Assembly: GCA_030248215.1 (NCBI GenBank)
Contig: JASANG010002626.1
Coordinates: 184,862-248,861 of the forward strand
DNA from: Enoplolaimus lenunculus
Taxonomy: Eukaryota; Nematoda; Enoplea; Enoplida; Thoracostomopsidae
Reading direction: 5' to 3'
Length of the DNA stretch: 64,000 bases
In this document: positions 35,901 through 47,900 of the stretch, piece after piece
How the letters are laid out: every line of letters begins with the position of its first letter
Numbering within the stretch: the stretch's first letter is position 1
Notes under the pieces: generated by a model
What the model was told of the DNA's origin: nothing
What the model saw: the letters and a program-made list of their open reading frames with translations, nothing else
The model's database searches: none
Made by a program: the position numbers and the translations under genes

Positions 35901-38900
35901 GTACCAATTTTGAGATCTGCAATTGCAGATGTCCATCAGTTTGAAAACCTATCGCAAACCGATGATACGTGCTATACACATTTGAAAATGTGTGCCCTAA
36001 CAGTATTGTTTTTTTAAATTTTCTTTAAGAACGCACCGAACAGAACCAGAATGTTAACGTAACTTCAGTTCTGATTCTTTTGCTATTTTTAATTATTCCG
36101 TTTCGAGTAAATTTTTTGTTTAAAAACTTAATTATTTTTTGGTGGTTTTGGTAAAATCTTAATTTTGTTGACATTTAAATTTTAAATATTTGTGTTTATA
36201 GATTTGGATTTCTCCGCTGCTCTGCTTGGACTCACTACTTCAGTGCTTCTGAAAGGATTGACTCAAAGGACAAAAACGGTCAAGGGACAACAAGTCGTCG
36301 GCACAGTATCAGCATACACGGTGAGGGAATATAAGTATTTCAGCACATCTGTATGCAATTATATATGTATGTATGTATGTATATTTCGGCCAGTACAGTT
36401 GGCGTGATACATTTTTACCATTTTACCGTCATCTGGCGTTGTCCGGCACCATATTGCAAGGCACGTAATAGTGCGACGTGGCCCCGCATAAAATTTATAA
36501 GCAAAATAGGATTGATCTAAGCATAACATACAAGTAACACCATAGACTTATGTTATAAACATTTAAAAACACACTGTAAATTTCAATGAGTTAATTAATC
36601 AAATACGATAGAAAGTTCGTTATTTCTGATTAAATAACAGTATAAACTTTAACACACTCTGAGTTGAGTTGACTTCGGGTCAAGCCTGTAGCCAGCTTAC
36701 CTTGCTAGGGGGCAGCTAAAAAATTTTTCAGGAGGGGCATACAAGGGGTTTTGCTGACTTACAGGCAAGGTTGAAAATTTTCTAGGCGGAGCCAAAATTT
36801 TTTACAGGGAATCAACTGAGAATTATTAGTTCTAATAGTACTAATTCGACAGACTAACTCATTCCGAGTTAAAATCAACTCACTGCAATTTACAGTGAAG
36901 TTTTTCTTTAAGGCAAACGCAGATCGAAATTCGCTGGTACGCTCACTCTACCATCGTTGTGTTGCCGCAATTATACGACGTGTTAATAGCGTTCGGCCGC
37001 AATCTACTGCTTTCTCAAATTCGAACAACGGTGAAACCCAACCAGAAAATTTGAACCATGGAGCCGCCGGACAATCTGGTCATGTTGGATACGATTCAGT
37101 AGGAGCCGAGCTAAAGGTTACTCGAGAAAAGGATCAAATTGAAAGTCGTACGTTGTCCGCTGGGGTCACTCCAAGTGGTGGAAATCCAGTATCGCCGTGT
37201 GGTACTTCAACAAGCAGTTCGGATGATTCTTCAGTTCATGATTCAGGTAGTGAACAACAATTTTTGCAATTATGTTGAATTTAATGTCTTTATGATGGGC
37301 CATAACATTGATCTATCTTTTCGCGACTTTTACTTATTGAGTACAATTTTACCGCAATTAGCAGCGGCCGATCAGAATAAACAGATGAACAATAAAAATT
37401 TGAGAAAATTTACCTGCCGACAAATTTTCTGCTTACTTTTGACCTAATTTCAATTTCGAGAGTATAGTCTGCTCATTTTGCCTTATATTTGGCCGCCATA
37501 TGTAAGCCGCCACAGCCGACGTGTTCTGTCGTTCCCAGGCCCCATTTTTACCTCTGGTCAAAAGTTCAAAGAACCCTTGCTACACTATTTCCTATGTATT
37601 AGCTAGCTATTTAATAGCTCACAATCGCGGCGAAAAAGTAAGCTTAAGCTTCTGACTAATTTTTTTGCTTTGGTTTCGCGTTCGGCATTACTCGGAATAA
37701 TAATTATTTTTTAATTTCAGGTATAGGTCTAAATTCTCACGATCCAGTGTCCAAATCGAAAACAACCCGCCATTCAACGACTGTTTTCGGAGTGAATAAG
37801 GAAAACGTCGTTTATTTACTGGATTTATTCGGATTTGTCAATGAGCAGGTAAACGCTTTACTGTTTAGCTTGATTTTAATTTTGGTATTTTTCAACTCTT
37901 CTGCTCGTATCTTTGTGGTGAGCAGTAAAGGTTACCTATTTAGTAATTTGTCTTATTTTCAGGCGTGTACTTTTGTCATATACGGCATTTGATGTATGTG
38001 AATTTTGGCCTATGTTACGATAAAGACCGTAGTGTTTACTTCACTTTAGCGGGTTGCGGCACCCCTGCCTCCCGTTTCAAGGGATGCTGAGGCTAAACAG
38101 GATAAGTGTTCCAATAATAATTGCTTAGTGGGGGCGGGGTTTGGGGCGACAGCCCCCCATCCTGCTGAGGGCCCCCTAAACTTGCAGGGGTCAGGGGAGT
38201 GGGGCAGCCTCCTAGGAATCCGATTAAAGAAAATTTATCTATGTGAAGGAGCTTTTCATTGCTGTGGGCGCAGCTGTCCCTCTGTACCTACTGTCCCAAC
38301 TGTCCCAGTTTTCCCAACTGTCCCGCGGTCCCAACTGTCCTAATTGTCCCGCTGTCTTATCTGTCCCACTGTGCGAACTTTCAGGATGATCCAACTGTCT
38401 CAACTCTCCCGCTATCCCAACTGTTTCGCTGTCCCAACTGTCCCAACTGTCGCGCTGTGCCAACTTTACCGCTGATTCAACTGTCCCGCTGTCCCAACTG
38501 TTTCGCTGTCCCAACTATCCCGCTGTCCCAATTGTCTATGTTGTCCCGCCGTCCAAACTGTCCCGCTGTCCCAATTGTCCCGCTGTCCCAACTGTCCCGC
38601 TCTCCCAACTGTCCCGCTGTCCCAACTGTCCCAACTGTCCCGCTGTCCCAACTGTCCCGCTGTTCCAACTGTCCCGCTGTTCCAACTGTCCCGCTGTTCC
38701 AACTGTCCCGCTGTTCCAGCTGTCCCGCTGTCCCAACTTTTCCGCTGTCCCACTGTCCCAACTGTCCCGCTGTCCCAACTGTCCTAACTGTCCGGCTGTC
38801 TCAACTGTCCCGCTGTGTTATCTGTCCCAATTTTTCCGCTGTCACAACTGTTCCGCCCGTCCCAACTGTTCCGCTGTCCCAACTGTTCCTCTGTCCCAAC

Positions 38901-41900
38901 TGTCCTGCGGTCCAGCTGTCCCAACGGTCCCAACTGTACCAACTGTTCCGACTATCCAACTATCACCACTGTTCCGCTGTACAAACTCCCAACTGTCCCG
39001 CTGTCCCAATGCCCAGTTGTCCTGCTGTGTTAACTGTCCAACTGTCCCAACTGCTTCGCTGTTCAGACTGTTTCGCTGTCCCGACTGTCCGCTGTCCCGA
39101 CCATCTCGACTGTCCCGCTGTCCCAACTGTTCCTGCTGTCCCAATTATATTTGTTGTGCGAACTCCTGGTACATTGTCCCGGGAGAATAGGATGGCCTTT
39201 AGGGTAACATTGGCCTGAATTTTTATAAAAATGACGTCAATCTGAAGCGGGTTCATGTTTCAAACATGCGCTGGTTAAGACGGCTACGTACCGTAAACCC
39301 TATTTGTTTATCTTAACCAAAAGTTTTGTTCGAATATCCGCCAACAGCTGCCTACTTTTCTTTCCCGTAACCAAAACGAGCCGAGTCGCATTCTTAGAGC
39401 AGCCTATGATTTTTGTAAAAATTCCCCACAATGCTTTTTGAAACGTATTTTAGGTGGCCTTTTAGCATGCGTACTTGGTTAGAGCAATCTTTTTGTTTCA
39501 GGTGAACTCATTTGACGCGCTGTGCCGTAATTTGGCCAACGAGAAATTACACGAATTCTTTCGTTCAAAGGTGTTCGACTCAACGCGAGCATTAATGGAA
39601 GCTGAATACGTCGAATTTTCAAATGAAATGGTTTTTGAAGACTGCAATGAAACGTCACTGGAGTCACTGTTATCCCCGGTAAAGTTTTGTAATTGTAATA
39701 TGTTTCGTAAAATAGTAAACTGTACGAAAGTTCAAATAATATATGAAATATATATTTATTTATTTTTTATTTATTTATTTATATATTTATGTATATATGC
39801 ATGAATATGTAAGTATATATACAATTAAAATTATATATAATATACTTTATATATTTTTCTTACAAGTGTCTTAATGCTTGTCCGCATAAAGTTATGCAAT
39901 TTCATCTGAAATACAATATTTAAATGTTTGGAATGAAACCTTAGTTTATAATTAGAGCATAAGAACAGGGGCTGTTTATTCCATTATTATTTTTTCTCTG
40001 CTACAATTTTTTATTACTCTTGATGGAGATAAGTGGTTATACCTATACTCTCCAATAACTTTTTTTTTTACAATTTTATATAATAGTGCTGCCGTTAGGG
40101 TATACGGAGCTATAGAGTTGGGACAAAAGATACAAAACCGGGCATCGACGCCGAAATCCACCCACCCTCAGCTACGTCCTTGGACAATTCCAACGTTAAT
40201 TTTAATGGCTCATGTTACAAACCGATCCGTTTTCTGGCGCAATTGCAAAGGATTAGGTTTAGGTTTAAGACTATTTTTTGCTTAGGCGTAGGCTTAGATT
40301 TATACTCTGTCAAAGCTTAGGCTTAGGAGTATGCATAATCTACCGTTGCGAATGCAAAAGTAACACTGGCCTGTTTAATTTAGGATTTGAATATTTTTAG
40401 AAAATCGGCGTTATCTCAGTGCTAAATGATTTATCGTTGACGCCCAATAGTAATCCAGCAACTTCACAGCAACTAATCACTTCGCTAAAACAACATTTGA
40501 AACAGTTATCGTAAGTTTTATATAAAATTTCGCAGTTGTCAATTAATAGTAAGTCAATCCGGTAGGTTTATACCAGTTTTGGGAACCGAAGCCGGAGATG
40601 TCGCTTTTTCGCCGATTATTAACCCGGAACCAAATATCTGTTAACATCCTGGCATACTGTTGACTCAGCGCTACAAAATTAAAGTCGTACGATAGTTTTG
40701 CTCTCATGCGGTTTAGCACCACTTTGTTCAGCTGTACCCAATTTTACAAGTGTTGGTTTATGTTTGAGCGCAACGCGACTGTACTAAGTAATCTTAAAGC
40801 TAAACCCAAATACTGTTCGTTAATCGAATCTAAAGTCAAGACATTTATTTGAAATCTGAAGTTCCATGAATGATGGCCGATAGGAAACTTTATCACAGCC
40901 ACCCCTTCTGCCTAGTAGTTAAGGGTATAAGGCTTGGATCTAAAACTTCGCGCTACACGTCCTCAAAATTACCATTTAACTGATATAAGTTCGGGTTTAG
41001 TCCTTAAAATTTAGCATTGTGTGTTGTTTCTTTCATCGTTTCAGCTTTCACTGTAATAAGCTTGGGATAGGCCCGTATTTTCAAAATTACCAGTTGGTGA
41101 TAAATCTTGTAACTTTGAAACCAGCGAATGCTGAGGCTCAAAAATCATCACATTCTTCGCGTATGATATGCTCTAGTTCTGTATCATTTTTGAGTTCAAC
41201 ACGTGCAATAGTGAGTTTAATAACCTATTACTAACTGATGATAGTTTGCTATACACTTTTGTGAATAGTGGCACTTGGCTTAGTTCTTATAGTTAAGCAT
41301 ATTTTCTGGTACTTTAAGTGGGATCGACCTGGTCGAACCATCTTCCTCGTCATCGACCAATTCAACATCCACACCAAACGAGCTGCCTTCCTTAATTGTG
41401 ACACATTATGGTCCAACTGCAGTTGCGTACGACTGCACACAATTCATTGCATGCAATCGCGATGCTCTCCCTACAGAATTGATTCGGATATTTTCACGAC
41501 AAAGTTGCAATTTTGGGTTTATATCGTATTTGTTTGCGCCTGACTTGAAAACTGCCGATGGTGAGTTGAATCAGAGCTGTTTGAACGCTTGGTCCATGTA
41601 AAGATTAGAGGCGGAACGTTTTTCAGTTGGACTGAATAGAGTAAGCTTAAGCTTTGGACTAATTTTTTGCTTACGTTTAGGCTTACGTTTGGTATAAGCT
41701 TATTCTTACGCTTAAACGTAGACTTAGATATAAGCTTATTCTTGCGCTTAGACTTAGTCATAGGTATAAGCTTATTGTTGCGCTTACTTTAGTGACTCGA
41801 ATAAGAGCGGGGACTCATATTTATTTGACCTTTACAGAGGGTACCCCCTGTTATTTGGTTACGGACTGTTATTTGGTTACGGACTGTTATTTATTTTTAA

Positions 41901-44900
41901 CCCGCCTTCCGCCACGCTTCGTTACTGATATATCCGGTATTGCAATTGCATCTACAACAGAAAATGAAATTTTCTGATGTACGCAAACCAATTCCTGTGG
42001 CTTTTGATTCTTCTGAGGCCGAATTGAGGGTACAACATAAAACTGTGAACTCTGCTCTGAATTTACTTTAAAAATTATTTCGCCTATCTGTAGTGTGCCC
42101 CAACCGCTTTTCAGTTCAAGACATTTATTTGTTTTTCAATCCAGCTCCAGTTATTTGAGCACAAATTCATTAAGCCCTATTCATATGTGCAAGTTTTTGC
42201 TGCGAGAACTTGCAGCTGAAAGTTGCACGCAGAACTTGCATTTTTCATTAGCCAACGAGAAGCGGCTGCAATAAATTCAGTTAACTTGCATGGTTGTTCA
42301 CACATCTGAACTAAATTGCTAACTATGATTTTTAATGAATCATTTGCAGCTGCAAGTTTTTCGAATGGGATTTTGGACAAAACATGTAAGTGCAAGTTGC
42401 AGCTACAAGTTCTCGCAGCAAAAACTTGCACGTTTGAGTATAGCTTAACTTTAGAAATATACTTGTAAAACTTGAATATTCTGCTATGAATATATGTAAC
42501 ATTATATTTGAGTAATCAATCAAATTTTGGCGTGAACTTCATTTAGTCCAGGAAGCATTTACGCAATCTAATTAAGGTAATTGAGGTTTATAGACTAATT
42601 AGTAAAGTAAGACACCATTTATTTACGGCCTTTTATTAGGTAAACGGGTACCAGTTGATTCGTACTCAAAATAGCGTCCACAGAACTATTATTACCTTTC
42701 GCCTTTCATTCGAGTCACTGACTGTTAATACCGCTCCCCTTTTATTCGGATCACTACAGTATTTTGCAAATTTCAGATAACAATTCCAGCACGAAGTATG
42801 CCAGATCTGTAGTATCGTGTGGTGCTGAACTAAGGTAATTTTACTAATTTTTTACACTTTATAAACGCGTGGTTTTTTAAATTTCAACTTTAGTCATATT
42901 TTTTGTTTTCGAAACACACTGAACAGTATATTTAGCCGAGTTAAAGTTTAACATATTGCAGTGTCATTGAGATATCTATATATTAAAACTGGAACGCCCC
43001 ACATACGTATTTTGGGCAACTTTCCAGCATTACTTTGTTTACAATAATTTGTTAGGAAATACACGTGATTGTTCTATGAAAAAAATTGCAAGGAATTTTT
43101 GCGCTTCCGCTAACTTTTACGCATGGCGGAAAGCTGTTAGTCTAGTTAATTTTAAGACCGGTATAAACTTTTTGTTCTTGGCCCGAATTCTGAAATGTGT
43201 ATAGCACCTATTACCAGTTAGTGATAGGTCTTGTAACTCTCGAAACAGCGAATGCTGAGTTCAAAATTCAGCATATGTTTCGTATATGATTTGCTCAACT
43301 ACTGTACCAATTTTAAGTTCAACAACTGCAATATGTAATAGTGAGTTTGAAAACCTATTAATAACTGATGATAGTTGCTATACATATTTGACAATATGGG
43401 ACCTGGACCCAGATTTATTTCAAGGTACATTTTTAACAATTTTATCGTTGCTATGTGAAGTGTGCTTCTCTGGAATCTGTCCAATAGTTATCCCACAAAT
43501 TAATAAGCGCTATAATTGCACTACATAAGTTGGTCAATACTAATAGTGTTTGACTCAGCCATATTAACCCTAATATGCTTGAGCTACAACGTAGACAAGT
43601 TCGCATGCGCTATGAATATATGGCGTAATCATATACATATCTTGTAGTACCAGACTTATAGAGTATATAGAGCCTTTGTAGCGAAACGTTATTTGCATGG
43701 CTGCGTAGCTCAATGGTTAGAGTAGCGGACCGGTAATCCGTACGTCGCGGGTTCGATCATCGCCACTGTATCCGCAGAACAATTCTCATGAAGGGCTCTA
43801 TATGGTACTGCTCAACTTAGAATTAAATTAAACCTAATCTGTGTTCTAAAGTGTTTTCAGACTGTCAAATTCCAACCACTGCGCCGGACCTTCTACATTT
43901 GCGCAAGATTTTACGACACAAATTGAAAAATTCATAAATATTGCTGAACGGGCTACATCAGTACATTTCATTCACTGTCTGAAGGTACTAAAAGGCACAC
44001 GCGGGCCGTTGGTCCTGGACAACAGTGGACAAAAAAAATTTCTGACGGCGGCGGGCTGGCAAAAGTTATGAAGCTGCAATTTTTACTGTATGCAATATAT
44101 ACCAATTTTCTGACAGGGAAAATTTGTCAGGTAGAGACCGCGGCATTTTATCACAAAATGGTTTCTTACGGGGGGGGCTTCGCCCCCTGCCCCCTCTGGA
44201 TCAGCCCGTGCTGCTTGATGTGTTTTAGTCAAAACAAGCCGTTATGAGCAAATACGAATCTGAGTTTAGGATTCAATAGGTGTAATGTTCAAGCATGGCG
44301 TATACTTTAAGCAAGGGCGTAACCAGGCTCGGGTTCAGGAGAAACAGCATTTTCGAACTTTACGTCCAGTGGTTTATAGAAACTTTTTTCAGGCTGGTAA
44401 CAATCCACAACCCTCTCGTTTCCAAAATCCTGGTTACGCCTCGGGCTCTTAGGTTTACGCTGATGTAATAGCAGAATTTCAATTTTTCCTACTGGTTTTG
44501 AGCGTTTTTAAACAATTTTCTTGTAAAGACTCGGTAGACCACAAAGAACATCTTGTAGCCAAACTACAAAATGACTTTTTTTACCATAAGTTGCAAACAA
44601 TTGTCAATGAAACTAAATTGTGGGACATAAAAGGGTTAAAAAAACTATTTACGCCAGGAACCGTTTCACTCTGCTAACAACTTCGACGCTAAACGTCCAC
44701 TTTTGAATTCGCCTATGCCACGGTTTTGTAAAAGTCTCTCCTTCGTCTGGTTTGGCGTACAACCCATTTGCCTGAAAGCAATCTGTGGAATAAAGTTCAA
44801 AAATCTGAAAACTTTATTCAAAACCGGGTATTTTTTGGTTTTAGCCTAACGCTAACGCAGAATACCTTCAATTTGACGAATCATATGTCGCTTGCCAGTT

Positions 44901-47900
44901 GCGACGATTGTCCGTAGTGCCGACTGCGAATTTGCTTAGCACCGGTAAGTACAATCAGGGCTGAGATTACGGCTCGCGAGCCCCTTTCCCCCGTTTCAGT
45001 GCCTACCGCAGAGGTCCTGTGTGATTCATCAAAGGTCCTGTGCGATTCATCAAGGCTCCTGTGCCGTTGAACGAGGCCGTGTTCACGATAAGAAATAGTC
45101 CAGCACAAATGATTACAATATTTCCAGTAACGTTATCGAGTACTCCAGTGGCGGTATTTATGCTCTAAGAATCGTCTGCTAAAAGTGGTAGTAAGGTTTT
45201 TACTCAATTAAATGGCGTAGTAAATTTGTTATACCGAGATTAACGCTAGGAATAAATTAAGCATTATTTCCGTTTGCTAAATCAGCATACGGAATGTATT
45301 TTACTACTGCAGTAATCTACAGCAATAGCAAATCATTGCAGCGCATAAAATTCAGCATTAAATGTTTCTTGTACAATTTGTATAAGAAATAAATTCAGTT
45401 AAAGCTTTGTTGTATATGGATGGCGTTTCATTGCGTCAACGAACGTACTTTCTCACATGCTTATGGTTCCAGTTCAAGTAAGCTGGCGGTATACTTTAAG
45501 CTGATTTTATACCATCACGGGCAGTGCCGTAATTCGGCGAACGGCGTCTTCCAACAAGTGTAGGAGCATCGTCATTAGCTTGTTTCTTTCACATAAATAT
45601 TATGACATTTTAGGCTTGCCTTACTGCATGAAGGTTTCTGAATTCAATGCAAGATACAATTTCTTGCTTGCGCGGTATGAGCGAATAATTCCAACGCAAC
45701 CAATTGAGTCACGAATTGACGAAACACGGGTAAGGTGTAAATCCTTCTATAAAATTATTTGTTTATCGACTCACACGCCCGTAGCCAGAGCAGGCGCGCA
45801 AAGAGCGCATCCCCTCAGGTAAATTTAGCCCCACCTCTCTAGAAAACTTTTAACCTAACCTGTAAGCGTTGCAAATCAACAGCACACCCCTTGTAAAATA
45901 CTGTTGGCCGCTGGTTCAAACAGTTTGCGGTGTCTGTCTTGCATCTAAATTAAAGTGACTGGTTAATAAGTTGGAATTAATGGTTTTTGTGCTGGTTAAA
46001 GAAAATTGTTTGTAGTTAAAATTACCAAAATAGAATAATTAGCCAAAATTTCTCAATGATTTAAAAGTTTTCCGGCGTCACGTGTTTATTCTGCAGGGGG
46101 TCGTATACTGACGCCCCACACATCGCTCTTTCCGTGTGCCTCGATTAAAAACGTGTCCAATTTTGAGGTTCAGTTCTTTTATAGCTTGAGAATTCGCTGT
46201 GCGTTTCATTAGAGCATTGTCGTATACCATTTGTTGTTTCAGCTGCTGTTGGAATTGTTTTTGCGTGCTGTCGACGATAGCAACTTACCATATGTATCAA
46301 ATCATTGGGCGTGCGGTACGAAACACATATTTTTAAGGTAAATAAATTAATAAACATTGCTGGGATTTATCGAAAATTAAAGCCCCATTCACACGTGCAA
46401 GCTTTTGCAGCAAAAACTTGCATGTGCAACTGGCACGCGCAAGTTTGGTCACAAGCAGCATTTGAAGTTCATGCCGCTGCAAATTATTCACTCGAATTCG
46501 CGCTATTGAAATTAATTCGCACCTGTAAACTCAGTTGAAAGTCGCTTGAATTTCTTGCACCTGCATTTTGATTGGTCAATCGGAATGTTCCTTTGAAAAT
46601 ACTTACTTCTGCAAGTATTTCATGCAAGTTACAGCTGCGAGTTCTCACTGCGAAAACTTGCACGTGTGAATGGAGCATAAAGCCTCTTCATGATACGATA
46701 ATTTTTCATTAAAGCTTAATCTGTAGTTCTTTATTATATTACCAAATTATATACAGTTACCAAATACCGCAGATTTAACTGGAATTTTTCAAATATTCCG
46801 ATATCTCAGCTTTCTGAATGTATTTTCAACTGCAATCAGTGACTCTAAACGTTTCAGCGAAGGTGCCTATGACCAACTTGAAACGCTGAAACGGTTATGG
46901 ACCGCGTCAACCACACCTCGCCAGCAATGCGTTACCACAAGTTCGCCGTTCTCTACTGACGATGACCCAGCCACCGTGGGAATTTCCCACGCCAAAGACG
47001 CATCATCGCAACGTAACAGTGGCAGTTTAACTCCAATTCAGCAATGGTTACAACTTCAACAAATTGAATCAACGAAAAATTCTAAATTCGAACCACCGTT
47101 GAAAAATGAGGATGGTAAAATTTGTGAAAGTTTTGAGGATAAATGTACGGTGAACACCAAATGCGACTCTCAATTGATGGGGCCAAATATATGCGGTGAC
47201 AGTGGTGCTGGTGGGAAAATAGTATTTCCACAACCGCGCGTTATGCTTCGAGATTATCCACGTAAGCTGAATTTGCTGTTGCTTTTGTTTAGTGACCCGA
47301 ATAAGATTGGATAATAAGATGGGGGTCCCCATTTTGTTTCCCATTCGTTAGGAATCCGTATCTTTAATAAGAGTCCGTGAGCGGATAGAGTCTCTAAACC
47401 CTAATTAGAGTCCATAAATGTCAATTATCCCAATTGTAGTATATAAATGACTTCAGGATCAAATAAAGTTGGGTTCAAATCTTTAAAGCGTACTTAAGTT
47501 TTGAAAATGCATTCCTAAGTATAACCTTGTATTATCGCTCAAGCTATTGACACAACACAAATAAACGTTTAATTCAACGGATAAGTGCAGTACCGGATAC
47601 ATATCAGTAACAAACGGTGGCGGAGCGTGGGTTAAAAAAATAAACAACAGTCCGTAACCGAATAACAAGGGGTACCCTCTGGAGAGGCCAAATAAATATC
47701 AGTCCCTCTTCTTTTATTCGAGTCACTACAGTACGTTTAGAAAATGCAAATTTGTGGACAGATTTAAAACGAACCGCATCGAATGGTACATAATTTTTCG
47801 ACTTTAAAAAATCAAGTTTAACCTTAAAAGTGAAAAAAATCAAATTTTTCAAATATTCAAATATAGATGTGAAATAATCATTTGATGTATGGGAAGTGCA

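Noticed and set aside
38259-39218. 319-codon open frame and its minus-strand partners
   Set aside because: It is generated by the 17-bp minisatellite and lies between myosin exons that join directly.
43699-43772. Functional tRNA-Thr gene
   Set aside because: C at position 33, mismatches in the T stem and an unpaired acceptor stem; called only as tRNA-like.
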